40,649 nucleotides of DNA from an uncultured beta proteobacterium (GTDB taxonomy: Bacteria; Pseudomonadota; Gammaproteobacteria; Burkholderiales; Rhodocyclaceae). Below the pieces are notes generated by a model. It saw only the letters and a list, made by a program, of their open reading frames with translations. It was not told where the DNA came from and did no database searches. Position 1 is the stretch's first letter, and the number at the start of each line of letters is the position of its first letter. A program made the position numbers and the translations under genes. Positions 1-10,012 of this stretch are shown piece after piece. The stretch lies in assembly GCA_903886975.1 (NCBI GenBank), contig CAISOB010000118.1:1-40649 (forward strand). The letters run 5' to 3'.

Positions 1-28
1 GCCCGGCCCGGTGCTTGCCCTCCGGGTT

Positions 29-121
29 GTTGCGAAATGCGCCCGATCCGGCGTTGCTCGCCTCGCCAATGGAATAACCATTGGCTTCAGCTCGCGCCTT
101 GTCTCGGGCGCATTTGGCAAC
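29..121. repeat. Large imperfect inverted repeat with a central hairpin
   Basis: The outer arms at 29-46 and 104-121 are complementary at 17 of 18 positions. Between them lies a perfect 8-bp stem (65-72 with 78-85) around an AATAA loop. The structure lies just beyond the stop codon of the ankyrin gene at 154. It could be a REP-like extragenic element, or part of a gene cut by the window edge. No T-tract follows, so a simple intrinsic terminator is not supported. I cannot tell whether positions 1-153 are coding: open frames exist on both strands, but none is recognisable. Confidence 0.5.
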
Positions 122-153
122 AACGTGATCCGCCCGCTGAAGGAGAACACACC

Positions 154-822
154 CTAGGGTAGTTGGTCCTTCGGGAGGTTCTTGGGCGGGTATTGCTGGA
201 GCAATGCGGCGGTTTGCGGGTGCTTGTTCTGCAGGGCGTAGAAGAGCGGCGTCTTTCCCTCGGCATCCTTGCTCTGCGGATCGGCGCCGTGTTCGATCAG
301 GTACTTCGTGAGCTTCGGTTGTCCTGTTGCCGCGGCATAATGCAGCGCGGTCTGTCCGACATCCGATTTGGCTTTGATGTCGGCTTTCTTTTCGAGCAGC
401 AATTCGACTTCCTGTCTGCCGCCTGAGATTACCGCGGCATGCAGCGGAGTCATGCCGATGCGGTCCTTGGCGTTGATGTCCGCCCCGCTATCGACCAGCA
501 ACTCGCTGGTCCTCGCGCGACCATAGAAGGCAGCCAGGTGCAGCGGGGTCATCCCCAAGGCGTCGCTGGCGTTGATGTCTGCGCCGGCCTTGAGCAGCGC
601 CTTGATTTCCTCGTCATCGCCCTGAATGGCGGCGCGCGCAAGCGGCGTTTCGGCGACCGCCGCCGCTTCGGATTTCGCTGGTGCGCTGCCTTCGGGTCTC
701 TTGTTGCATGCTGCGAGACTCAACGCAAGCGTTGCCAGAACGAGCAACGCCACCGTGCGACAAGCTTTTGCAAAAAGCGCCGCGCCCGCACCTGGGCCGC
801 GAATTGTCTCGCATTGTGTCAT
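154..822 (-). CDS. Ankyrin-repeat lipoprotein
   Basis: The product is 222 aa. A basic, then hydrophobic, N-terminus ends in a lipobox (LSLAAC, about residues 34-39), so it is predicted to be a lipoprotein anchored by its cysteine on the periplasmic side. A short Ala-rich linker is followed by about five ankyrin repeats (roughly residues 60-210), recognisable from repeated TPLHLAA-, TPLHAAV- and TALHYAA-type helices and GADINA/GADPQS turns. Ankyrin repeats bind protein partners, and nothing in the sequence shows an enzymatic domain. The gene is divergent from pyrG and has no co-oriented neighbour inside the window. Several in-frame Met codons precede the signal sequence, so the exact start is uncertain, but the lipobox fixes the reading frame. 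The partner and role are unknown. Confidence 0.85.
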   Translation of the reverse strand: MTQCETIRGPGAGAALFAKACRTVALLVLATLALSLAACNKRPEGSAPAKSEAAAVAETPLARAAIQGDDEEIKALLKAGADINASDALGMTPLHLAAFYGRARTSELLVDSGADINAKDRIGMTPLHAAVISGGRQEVELLLEKKADIKAKSDVGQTALHYAAATGQPKLTKYLIEHGADPQSKDAEGKTPLFYALQNKHPQTAALLQQYPPKNLPKDQLP

Positions 823-931
823 TTTGGGATCGTCACGCCGTGTGTCGAGTCAAGCTTTAATCATAAACCATTACGAGCGTCCTGGCTGCACAAGGTGATT
901 GGGAATTCGCCGTACCGTTTCGCTTCCCCTT

Positions 932-959
932 TTGGCGATCGCCGTTTTTCGGATACAAT
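932..959 (+). promoter_or_regulatory. Predicted sigma-70 promoter of pyrG
   Basis: A TACAAT -10 box lies at 954-959. A TTGGCG -35-like box lies at 932-937, giving a 16-bp spacer. The pyrG ATG follows 26 bp after the -10 box. The boxes are a fair but not perfect match, and the location between divergent genes fits. I see no leader hairpin or attenuator in the short 5' UTR. Confidence 0.45.
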
Positions 960-985
960 TCGGCTTTCCCGCTGCAGATAATTTC

Positions 986-2625
<1,640 letters not shown>

Positions 2626-2629
<4 letters not shown>

Positions 2630-3462
2630 GGCTATGCGGTTTTGACGTTGGCCTGGACCGGCCGTTCTTCCTGATCGCCGGGCCGTGCACGGCCGAGTCG
2701 CTCGCGCTCTGCGTCGATGTCGCCGGGCAAATGAAAGAAATCTGTTCGCGCCTTGGCGTGCCCTACATTTTCAAGGCCTCCTACGACAAGGCCAACCGCA
2801 GTTCGGGCAAGTCGGCGCGCGGCCCCGGCATCGATGCCGGTCTGAATATCCTTGCCGAGGTGCGCCGCCGGGTCGGCGTGCCGGTCCTGACCGACGTTCA
2901 TACGCAAGAGGATATCGCCGCCGTCGCCGCCGTCGTCGACGTGCTGCAGACGCCGGCTTTCCTTTGCCGGCAAACCGATTTCATCAACGCCGTCGCCGCC
3001 TGCGGCAAACCGGTGAACATCAAGAAGGGCCAGTTCCTCGCGCCCGGCGACATGCAGCATGTCGTTGTCAAAGCCAAGGCCGCCAACGGCGGCGCGGACA
3101 GCATCCTGGTTTGCGAGCGGGGCGCGTCCTTCGGTTACAACAACCTCGTCTCCGACATGCGCAGTCTGGCGATCATGCGCGCGACCGGCTGCCCAATCGT
3201 TTTCGATGCGACCCATTCGGTGCAGTTGCCGGGCGGGCAGGGCAGCGTTTCCGGCGGTCAGCGCGAGTTCGTGCCGGTGCTGGCGCGCGCGGCGATTGGC
3301 GCAGGCATTGCCGGCCTGTTCATGGAAACCCATCCGGATCCGGATAAGGCGCTTTCCGATGGGCCCAACAACTGGCCCCTGGATCGCATGGAGAGCTTGC
3401 TGAAGATGCTGGTCAAGCTTGATGCCGCTGTCAAATCGGATGGTTTCGAAGAAATGCAATGA
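2626..3462 (+). CDS. kdsA: 3-deoxy-D-manno-octulosonate 8-phosphate synthase (KDO8P synthase)
   Basis: The product (278 aa, full length) condenses phosphoenolpyruvate with arabinose 5-phosphate to give KDO 8-phosphate for the lipopolysaccharide inner core. Family motifs are visible in order: LIAGPCTAES near residue 17, FKASYDKANRSS near residue 50, TDVHT near residue 93 and FDATHSVQLPGGQG near residue 195. The cysteine in the N-terminal GPC motif is the metal ligand of the metal-dependent class; E. coli KdsA has asparagine there. I therefore infer a metal-dependent enzyme. The start overlaps the pyrG stop by 4 bp, and the stop overlaps the next small gene, consistent with one operon. Confidence 0.97.
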
Positions 3463-3758
3463 TGCCGGCGTATCTGCTGATTGAGGCCCGCGTCAGTGAT
3501 CCGCTCGCTTACGCGTCTTACGAGAAGCTGGCCGCAGCCGCGATCGTGAAATATGGCGGATGCTATCTTGCCCGCGACGGCCGCAGCGAAGTGCTCGAAG
3601 GCAAGTGGGCCAAGCCCGGACATCTGACCGTCATCGAGTTCGATTCGGCCGGGCAGGCGAAGAAGTTCTATAATTCCAGCGAATACGGAGCAGCGCGTGC
3701 CGCATGCGCGAATGCAGCGGAGATAAACACCTTGCTTGTTGACGGTCTGCCATCTTGA
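3459..3758 (+). CDS. DUF1330 family small protein
   Basis: The product is 99 aa and resembles the DUF1330 family, small cytosolic proteins with a ferredoxin-like dimeric alpha/beta-barrel fold. The N-terminal MPAYLLIEARVSDP strand, the internal GGCYLARDG and the LTVIEFDS strand followed by a helix and KKFYNSSEY are typical. The biochemical function of the family is not established. The gene starts with two consecutive ATG codons overlapping the kdsA stop and ends 13 bp before enolase, so it is embedded in the pyrG-kdsA-eno operon. That position between kdsA and eno suggests a housekeeping role, but the sequence does not reveal one. Confidence 0.85.
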   Translation: MMPAYLLIEARVSDPLAYASYEKLAAAAIVKYGGCYLARDGRSEVLEGKWAKPGHLTVIEFDSAGQAKKFYNSSEYGAARAACANAAEINTLLVDGLPS

Positions 3759-3771
3759 TAAAGGAAGAAAC

Positions 3772-5055
3772 ATGAGCTCTGTCGTTGATGTCGTCGCGCG
3801 CGAGATCCTGGATTCGCGCGGTAACCCGACCGTCGAATGCGATGTCTTGCTCGAATCGGGCGTAATGGGGCGCGCCGCCGTGCCGTCCGGCGCATCCACG
3901 GGCTCACGCGAAGCCATTGAACTGCGCGACGGCGATGCCACGCGCTATCTCGGCAAGGGCGTGACGCAAGCCGTCGAACACGTCAATACCGAAATTGCCG
4001 AAGCGATCATCGGGCTCGATGCACAGGAGCAGGCGTTCATCGACCAGACCCTGATCCAGCTCGACGGCACCGAGAACAAATCCCGTCTCGGCGCCAACGC
4101 CATGCTCGCGGTGTCGATGGCGGTGGCCAAGGCGGCCGCCGAGGAATCCGGCCTGCCGCTCTATCGCTATTTCGGCGGTTCCGGCCCGATGCAGATGCCG
4201 GTGCCGATGATGAACATCATCAACGGCGGCGAGCATGCCAACAACAGTCTGGATTTCCAGGAATTCATGATCCTGCCGGTGAGCCAGACTTCATTCCGCG
4301 AAGCCCTGCGCTGCGGCGCCGAGGTTTTCCACGCGCTCAAGAAATTGCTCGACAAGAAAGGCTTCTCGACCGCGGTGGGAGACGAGGGCGGCTTCGCCCC
4401 CAACCTCGCCAGCCACGCCGAAGGTCTGCAGCTCGTGGTGCAGGCGATCGAAACGGCCGGTTACTTTCCCGGCGAGGATGTGCTGATCGGCCTCGACTGC
4501 GCGGCCTCCGAATTCTACAAGGACGGCAAATACCACCTGGCTGGCGAAGGGCTGCAGCTGACTTCGGCGCAGCTCGTCGATTACCTCGCCAACCTCGCCG
4601 ATGCCTTCCCGATCGTCTCGATCGAGGACGGCATGGCCGAAGGCGACTGGGACGGCTGGAAGCTCCTGACCGACCGTCTTGGCAAGAAGATCCAGATCGT
4701 CGGCGACGACGTTTTCGTGACCAATACGAAAATCTTCAAGGAAGGTATCAAGAAGGGCATCGCCAATTCGATCCTGATCAAGATCAACCAGATCGGCACG
4801 CTGACCGAGACCTTCGCCGCCATCGAGATGGCCAAGCGCGCCGGTTACACCGCCGTCATTTCGCACCGCTCGGGTGAAACCGAGGACACGACGATCGCCG
4901 ATATTGCGGTGGGCATGAACGCGCTGCAGATCAAAACCGGATCGCTGTCGCGCTCGGACCGCATTGCCAAGTACAACCAGTTGCTACGCATCGAGGAAGA
5001 TCTCGGCGATACCGCCGCCTATCCGGGGCGCGAGGCTTTCTACAACCTGCGCTGA
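3772..5055 (+). CDS. eno: Enolase (phosphopyruvate hydratase)
   Basis: The product (427 aa) interconverts 2-phosphoglycerate and phosphoenolpyruvate in glycolysis. PEP is also the substrate of KdsA encoded just upstream. The N-terminal cap domain begins at VAREILDSRGNPTVE and includes the mobile loop SGASTGSREA. The barrel domain shows metal-binding acidic residues (GLDCAASEF, SIEDGMAEGDWDG, GDDVFVTN) and the catalytic-lysine signature LIKINQIGTLTET. The ATG at 3772 is preceded by a purine-rich ribosome-binding site (AAGGAAG) and matches the family start; the frame is open 12 codons further upstream. It is followed at 26 bp by ftsB, a common proteobacterial arrangement. Confidence 0.98.
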   Translation: MSSVVDVVAREILDSRGNPTVECDVLLESGVMGRAAVPSGASTGSREAIELRDGDATRYLGKGVTQAVEHVNTEIAEAIIGLDAQEQAFIDQTLIQLDGTENKSRLGANAMLAVSMAVAKAAAEESGLPLYRYFGGSGPMQMPVPMMNIINGGEHANNSLDFQEFMILPVSQTSFREALRCGAEVFHALKKLLDKKGFSTAVGDEGGFAPNLASHAEGLQLVVQAIETAGYFPGEDVLIGLDCAASEFYKDGKYHLAGEGLQLTSAQLVDYLANLADAFPIVSIEDGMAEGDWDGWKLLTDRLGKKIQIVGDDVFVTNTKIFKEGIKKGIANSILIKINQIGTLTETFAAIEMAKRAGYTAVISHRSGETEDTTIADIAVGMNALQIKTGSLSRSDRIAKYNQLLRIEEDLGDTAAYPGREAFYNLR

Positions 5056-5081
5056 TGGCCTGATCGATTGCCGCTCCCGCC

Positions 5082-5408
5082 ATGCGCTGGCTTTCCGTCG
5101 CGCTGCTCGCCCTGCTGGTGCTCCTGCAATACCCGCTGTGGGTCGGCAAGGGCGGCTGGCTGCGCGTCTGGGAGGCGGACCGGCAGTTGCAGCAGCAGCG
5201 CGAAAACAACAAGAAACTCGAAGTTCGAAATGCCGGCCTCGACGCCGAAGTGCGCGACCTCAAGCAGGGCTATGACGCCATCGAGGAGCGCGCCCGCTTC
5301 GAGCTGGGAATGATCAAGAACGACGAGGTCTTCGTCCAGATCCCGGAAAAAGCGGTGGCGGACAAGCCAGCCGGGAAGAATAGCCCGCAGCCGGCGGCGA
5401 CCCGGTAA
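5082..5408 (+). CDS. ftsB: Cell division protein FtsB
   Basis: The product (108 aa) is a bitopic inner-membrane protein of the FtsQLB complex, which links early and late divisome assembly and signals activation of septal peptidoglycan synthesis. The architecture is clear: a single N-terminal membrane segment (about residues 4-20), a short periplasmic linker with GGWLRVWE, a coiled coil rich in Q, E, N and K (about 30-65), then the conserved ERARFELGMIKNDEVFVQ region. The C-terminal tail is Pro/Ala/Lys-rich and variable. The small size, topology and position directly after eno all support the call. Confidence 0.95.
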   Translation: MRWLSVALLALLVLLQYPLWVGKGGWLRVWEADRQLQQQRENNKKLEVRNAGLDAEVRDLKQGYDAIEERARFELGMIKNDEVFVQIPEKAVADKPAGKNSPQPAATR

Positions 5409-6033
5409 GGCGGCTGCGAGACCGCGCGTTCAGATGGGGCGGCCGGTCCCACAAACTGGCGCGAAGCGGGTGAGCAGACGCTTTGCCCCAGTTCGCCGTA
5501 GACGTCCCGCCAGGGCTTCCCACGCCGAGGGGCGCCCCACGGCGACCGCCATCCAAACGAGTCCGCGCTGGTCGAGTTGATGGCCTGAGTTAACTTGTCA
5601 TGCCACAACTAATTGCCGTCGGTCTTGGAGGCCGGAGGGCCTCTGGCTGGTGATCAGGCGATCGAATTGATCCTGGCGCCCGGGCTGACGGAACCTTCTC
5701 GATCAAATCAAAGTCTGAAGCGGAAATCGTCTTGGGTACGCTTATGGATTATTGCCGATGGCATAACGAAAATGAAGATAACTTTGCCGTTGGCAGTGTC
5801 GGAATGCTTTGTCTCCACACGGCGTACGCGTTCATCTTGTCTGTGGTACACCCCGGTTGCGCCAACACGGCCGCCAGCGTACCCGGCCGTGTTGGCAATC
5901 GGTTGCTGATATCAAGCGAGAACGCAGGAGGCCTTTGCGGCTCGGCTAAATAACTCAGGTGCGCGGCTCTTATCGGCGCGTCCAGTGTTTCGCTTTGGAC
6001 GCAATCACCCACCAACGCAGAAGGAGAAGCACG
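5409..6033. other. 625-bp non-coding interval before the ABC transporter operon
   Basis: No open frame here has a recognisable family or a convincing ribosome-binding site. The interval contains a small perfect hairpin at 5628-5643 (6-bp stem, GGAG loop) and the much stronger hairpin at 5861-5896, annotated separately. The last 90 bases are the leader of the substrate-binding protein gene. A degenerate open frame on the minus strand at 5270-5608 overlaps ftsB and is probably not a gene. Confidence 0.6.
5861..5896. promoter_or_regulatory. Perfect 12-bp inverted repeat upstream of the liv-type operon
   Basis: Arms GCCAACACGGCC (5861-5872) and GGCCGTGTTGGC (5885-5896) are perfectly complementary around a 12-nt loop. 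An imperfect extension on both sides (CCGGTT against AATCGG) lengthens the stem. No poly-T follows, so it is not a canonical terminator for ftsB. It lies about 140 bp upstream of the substrate-binding protein ATG. It may be an operator for a dimeric regulator or an RNA leader hairpin. The structure is directly visible; its function is inference. Confidence 0.6.
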
Positions 6034-7287
6034 ATGGCAGAGCAGTCAATCAATCCGCGCCGGCGCCGTATACTCCAGGCCGCCGCCACGGTCGGCATCA
6101 TGCAGATGACCGGACCATTCATCATCAAGGCCCGCGGCGAACAGGCGATCAAGATCGGCCTCAACGATCCGCTGACCGGGACCTATGCTGAACTCGGCAA
6201 GAACGAACAGATCGGTTGCGAATATGCGATCGAGCAGATCAACGCCAAGGGCGGGATTCTCGGCCGCCAGGTGCAACTGGTGGTCGAGGATTCAACCAGC
6301 GCCGATACCGGCGCAGCGGTACAAAAGGCGCGCAAGCTGATCGATCGCGATAAAGTTGATTTTCTGCTCGGCAACGTCAATTCAGCGATGGCCCTGGCGA
6401 CCGCCCAAGTGTCGAACGAGCGCAGGATTTTCCACGTCGTCACCGGCGGTCATACCGACGCGGTCACCGGCAGCGATTGCCACTGGAACGTGTTTCGCGT
6501 GTGCAACACGACTCGCATGGAAACCAATGCGGTGGCCAAGACACTGTTCAATAAATACGGCAAGAAGTGGTATTTCATCACCCCCGACTATGCTTTCGGC
6601 CATACCCTGCAGCAGGGTTTCGAGGCCAGTCTCAAACAATTCGGCGGAACCGAGGTGGGCGCCGACCTGGTACCGCTCGGGGCATCGGATTTCTCCTCGT
6701 ATCTGATCAAGGCGCAAGCGGCAAACCCCGACGTTATCATCTTCCTGCAGGCCGGACAGGACATGATCAACGCCCTGAAACAGGCCGTGCAGTTCGGCCT
6801 CGACAAGCGCTTTCACCTTGCCGGCGCGCAGCAGGAACTCGAGGTGCTCGACGGGCTGCCGCCCAATGCGAGGGTCGGCACCTGGGTCTTTGAATGGTAC
6901 TGGAAGCAGCCGAACGTCCCGCATGTCGCGGAATTCGTCGCCGGAATACGCAAACGCAACGGCGGCAAGGTTCCGACGGCAAGGCACTGGTTTGGCTATG
7001 TCGCGACCTGGACTTGCGCGCTCATCGCCAACCAGGAAAAGACACTCGATGCGGTGAAGCTGGCGAAGGCGACCGAGAACTTCAAGTTGCCGCCCGAGGT
7101 GGCGCTGATGCCTTCCGATACTTTCTACCGCGCGGGCGACCACCAACTGATGCCCACCCTGTATGTCGGTCATGCCCAGGAAAAAGGCAGCGAGGCCGAA
7201 GATCTGTTCCAGGTCGACGAACTGGTCAAAGGCGTCGACGCCGCCTTGCCGGTCGCCGAGACGGGCTGCCAGATGAAATGGAATTAG
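6034..7287 (+). CDS. ABC transporter periplasmic substrate-binding protein (branched-chain amino acid/amide type)
   Basis: The product (417 aa) is a type I periplasmic binding protein of the Leu/Ile/Val-BP (Peripl_BP_6) family. The N-terminus NPRRRRILQAAA followed by a hydrophobic stretch resembles a twin-arginine export signal; the mature protein starts near ARGEQAIKIGLNDPLTGTYAE. Typical lobes are visible: GCEYAIEQINAKGGILGRQVQLV and, later, YFITPDYAFGHTLQQGF and the NPDVIIFLQAG strand. The ATG at 6034 has a GAAGGAGAAGC ribosome-binding site; the frame is open 25 codons upstream, but that part is arginine-rich and unlikely to be protein. Family members bind amino acids, amides, urea or aromatic compounds, and the ligand cannot be told from sequence. 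It heads a five-gene transporter operon. Confidence 0.92.
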   Translation: MAEQSINPRRRRILQAAATVGIMQMTGPFIIKARGEQAIKIGLNDPLTGTYAELGKNEQIGCEYAIEQINAKGGILGRQVQLVVEDSTSADTGAAVQKARKLIDRDKVDFLLGNVNSAMALATAQVSNERRIFHVVTGGHTDAVTGSDCHWNVFRVCNTTRMETNAVAKTLFNKYGKKWYFITPDYAFGHTLQQGFEASLKQFGGTEVGADLVPLGASDFSSYLIKAQAANPDVIIFLQAGQDMINALKQAVQFGLDKRFHLAGAQQELEVLDGLPPNARVGTWVFEWYWKQPNVPHVAEFVAGIRKRNGGKVPTARHWFGYVATWTCALIANQEKTLDAVKLAKATENFKLPPEVALMPSDTFYRAGDHQLMPTLYVGHAQEKGSEAEDLFQVDELVKGVDAALPVAETGCQMKWN

Positions 7288-7449
7288 CGCACGCGACTCG
7301 GCGGTGCGACTGGTGACAGCCAGCGCCGCCGATTCGCGGCAGCGACGACTGTCCGTGCGCTGCTTGATGACGGCTTGTGCAAGCCGTTTTGGCGCGCGCT
7401 CGTGTCGTCGCTTGGCCGCGGTGCGGGTAATCGAGAATATGGAGGCAGC

Positions 7450-8319
7450 GTGACGCAGCAAGTTCTTTTCAGTGTGTTCAACGGTCTCATCATCGGCGCG
7501 TTCTACGCGCTCATGGCGCTGGGGCTTTCCTTGATCCTCAATCTGTCCGGGGTGATCAATTTTGCCCATGGCGGCTTCCTGGCCATCGGCGCTTATCTCG
7601 CCTACACGCTGATTCCCTATCTGGGATTCTGGGGCGCGCTCGCCGTCGCGCCGCTGCTGACCGCTGCCATCGGCCTGCTGGTCGAGCGCTTGCTGATTCG
7701 CCGGCTCTACGGTCGCGACCCGCTCTACAGCCTGCTGCTGACCTTCGGACTGGCCTTCGTGCTCGAGGACGGGACCCGCTATATTTGGGGTCCGAGCAGC
7801 TTGCCGTTCGAAATCCCCCACTGGCTGGCGACGCCGCTGAGCAGCGATTTCTTCTTCCTGACCGGCTACCGGCTGTTCATGATGCTGCTGGTTTGCGCTG
7901 CCGTCGCGATATTGTTTCTCGTTCTTAACCGGACGCGCCTTGGAATGCGCATTCGCGCCGGCTCGGGCGATCTGGAAATGGTTTCGGCGCTCGGCGTCAA
8001 TGTGCGCTTGCTGCGTAACGTCAATTTCGGCCTCGGCATCTACATGGCCGGGCTCGCCGGCGTGCTCGCGGCCGGTATGCTGGGTTTGCAGCCGACGATC
8101 GGCAGTGTGCTGATCATGCCCAGTTTCGTGGCCATCATCGTCGGCGGACTCGGCAGCCTGCCGGGAACACTCCTTGGCGGTTTGCTGATCGGCGTCACTT
8201 CGGGCGTGGTGACCGTATTCTTTCCATCGGCGAGCGAGGCCGTCATCTACGTCATGATGGGTGTCGTCCTGCTCGTCCGCCCGCACGGCCTGCTCGGCGA
8301 AGAAGGGCGGATTCAGTGA
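7450..8319 (+). CDS. livH: ABC transporter permease, LivH type
   Basis: The product (289 aa) is an inner-membrane permease of the LivH family, with about eight hydrophobic segments. The first part (FNGLIIGAFYALMALGLSLI) and the following NLSGVINFAHGGFLAIGAY, which places the conserved NFAHG motif after the first helix, are diagnostic. The GTG at 7450 is preferred: it has a strong GGAGG ribosome-binding site 5 bp upstream, and the predicted protein then begins like its homologues. The 162-bp gap after the binding-protein gene shows no clear terminator or separate promoter. The stop overlaps the next permease start (GTGA). It should form a heterodimeric channel with the LivM-type protein. Confidence 0.92.
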   Translation: MTQQVLFSVFNGLIIGAFYALMALGLSLILNLSGVINFAHGGFLAIGAYLAYTLIPYLGFWGALAVAPLLTAAIGLLVERLLIRRLYGRDPLYSLLLTFGLAFVLEDGTRYIWGPSSLPFEIPHWLATPLSSDFFFLTGYRLFMMLLVCAAVAILFLVLNRTRLGMRIRAGSGDLEMVSALGVNVRLLRNVNFGLGIYMAGLAGVLAAGMLGLQPTIGSVLIMPSFVAIIVGGLGSLPGTLLGGLLIGVTSGVVTVFFPSASEAVIYVMMGVVLLVRPHGLLGEEGRIQ

Positions 8320-9266
8320 GGGCGCGCCGCGAGACCATAGCGGACATCGCGATCTGGTTCTGTCTGGCGACGATGCCTTACTGGATCAGCCTGCTGGGCG
8401 GTTACACCAGCCTCGGCACGCGCGTCGTCGTCATGTCGCTCACGGCAATGGCGCTCAACTTCCTGCTTGGCTTTACCGGCGTGCTGTCGTTCGGCCACGC
8501 CGCGTATTTCGGACTTGGCGCCTACGGTGTCGGCATGACCATCAAGTATCTCGTGCCGAGCACGCCGCTTGGAATTCTGGTCGGCGTTGCCGTCGGCACG
8601 GTGGCGGCGGCGCTGGTCGGCGCCCTGATCGTGAAACTGCGCGGCGTCTACTTCGCCATGGCTACCATCGCCTTCGGCCAGGTGTTTTACTTCATCGCCT
8701 TTCGCTGGAATTCCATGACCGGGGGCGACGACGGGCTGTCGGGTTGGCGGCGGATACCGATCGATCTGGGCTTCAAGACCATCGACATCCTTAACGACGA
8801 CAAGGCGTTTTACTATCTGGTACTCATCTGCTTTGCCTTCGCCGTCGCGACGATGGCCGCGCTGCTGCGCTCGCCATTCGGCCGCACCCTGCTCGCCATC
8901 CGCGAAAACGAGCGGCGCGCACGCTTCCTCGGCATCCCGGTGGAGCAGCATATCTGGCTGTCCTTCGTCATATCGTGTTTCTTCGTCAGCCTGGCCGGCG
9001 CGCTTTACGCCCTGCTCAACAACTTCGCCGACCCGCACGATCTGCGCTGGGACCAGTCGGGCGACTTCGTCATCATGGTCGTCCTCGGCGGCATGCGGAC
9101 CTTCTGGGGGCCGCTGGTCGGCGCGGCCATCTTCGTCCTGTTGCAGGATTATCTGTCGAGTCTCACCGATAACTGGATGTCGCTGATCGGCGTCTTCTTC
9201 ATCCTCGTCGTCCTGTTCTTCCCGCGCGGGCTGCTTGGCTTCTTGCGGCGCCAGGAGAAGTCATGA
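8316..9266 (+). CDS. livM: ABC transporter permease, LivM type
   Basis: The product (316 aa) is the second permease of the importer, with about ten predicted membrane segments. LivM-type features are the early RVVVMSLTAMALNFLLGFTGVLSFGHAAYFGLGAY region with its SFGHA motif, and the cytoplasmic EAA-like loop around SPFGRTLLAIRENERRARFLGI that contacts the ATPases. It starts with GTG overlapping the preceding stop and ends with ATGA overlap into the ATPase gene, so translation is coupled throughout. The role is substrate translocation across the inner membrane with the LivH-type partner. Confidence 0.92.
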   Translation: MRARRETIADIAIWFCLATMPYWISLLGGYTSLGTRVVVMSLTAMALNFLLGFTGVLSFGHAAYFGLGAYGVGMTIKYLVPSTPLGILVGVAVGTVAAALVGALIVKLRGVYFAMATIAFGQVFYFIAFRWNSMTGGDDGLSGWRRIPIDLGFKTIDILNDDKAFYYLVLICFAFAVATMAALLRSPFGRTLLAIRENERRARFLGIPVEQHIWLSFVISCFFVSLAGALYALLNNFADPHDLRWDQSGDFVIMVVLGGMRTFWGPLVGAAIFVLLQDYLSSLTDNWMSLIGVFFILVVLFFPRGLLGFLRRQEKS

Positions 9267-10012
9267 GCCTATTGCGCGTCGATACGGTTTCGCGTCAGTT
9301 CGGCAGCCTGGTTGCCGTCAATGGCGTGTCGGTCAGCATCGAGGCGGGTGAACTGCTGGCGGTGATCGGACCCAACGGTGCCGGAAAGACGACGCTGTTC
9401 AATCTGATCAGCGGCTTCTTTCCGCCGAACTCGGGTCGGATTTTTTTTGACGACCGCGACATTACGCAGGATGCGCCGCATCAACGCGTAGCCAGCGGAA
9501 TATCGCGAACCTTCCAGATCACTGAAATCTTTCCGGAACTGAGCGTGCGCGAGAACCTGCGCATTGCCGTCGAAGTTGCCAGCGGCTTCAGGCTCCGGCC
9601 CTGGCTTGGACAACAGGCCAGCGCGCAAGTCAGAGGCCAGGTCGATGAACTGCTCGAACTCGGCGGACTCGGCGCGATGGCGGGTCGAGACGTCGGGGAG
9701 TTGACCCACGGCGACCAGCGCGCGACGGAAATCATGATGTCCTTGGCGCTGCGGCCGCGCTTGTTGCTACTTGATGAACCGACAGCCGGCATGGGCGACA
9801 AGGAAACCTACGACATCACTAAACTGATTCGCCGCCTGCACCGGCAGCGTAATCTCACGATCGCGCTCGTCGAGCACGACATGCGCGTCATCTTCCACCT
9901 CGCCGACCGTATTCTTGTCCTCGCCGAGGGCAAAGAACTCGCCCAGGGCACGCCCAGCGAAATTTCCGCCAATGAACGCGTCCAGGCCGCTTATTTGGGA
10001 ATTGCCGCATGA
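9263..10012 (+). CDS. livG: ABC transporter ATP-binding protein, LivG type
   Basis: The product (249 aa) is one of two nucleotide-binding subunits. Walker A is GPNGAGKT (residues 36-43), the signature loop is LTHGDQ (147-152), Walker B is LLLLDEP (167-173), and the H-loop lies in ALVEHDM. The Thr in place of the usual Ser at the second signature position is a mild deviation; the HGDQR form itself is usual for this subfamily. The C-terminal extension ending in VQAAYLG is characteristic of LivG proteins. Both ends overlap neighbouring genes by 4 bp. ATP hydrolysis powers import at the cytoplasmic face. Confidence 0.93.
   Translation: MSLLRVDTVSRQFGSLVAVNGVSVSIEAGELLAVIGPNGAGKTTLFNLISGFFPPNSGRIFFDDRDITQDAPHQRVASGISRTFQITEIFPELSVRENLRIAVEVASGFRLRPWLGQQASAQVRGQVDELLELGGLGAMAGRDVGELTHGDQRATEIMMSLALRPRLLLLDEPTAGMGDKETYDITKLIRRLHRQRNLTIALVEHDMRVIFHLADRILVLAEGKELAQGTPSEISANERVQAAYLGIAA

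Noticed and set aside
5270..5608. A 112-codon minus-strand open frame after ftsB
   Set aside because: It overlaps ftsB, has no ribosome-binding site and shows no recognisable domain.
5891..5906. A possible sigma-54 promoter (TTGGCA...TTGCT) upstream of the ABC importer
   Set aside because: The spacing between the GG and GC elements is one base too short, and part of it lies in the hairpin arm.
6382..8286. A 634-codon minus-strand open frame over the binding protein and LivH genes
   Set aside because: It is antisense to two clear genes and rich in Gln, His, Arg and Glu repeats typical of shadow frames.
9263..10012. LTHGDQ signature in the LivG-type ATPase as a degenerate, inactive site
   Set aside because: The HGDQR form is usual in this ATPase subfamily and only Ser to Thr differs; all other ATPase motifs are intact.
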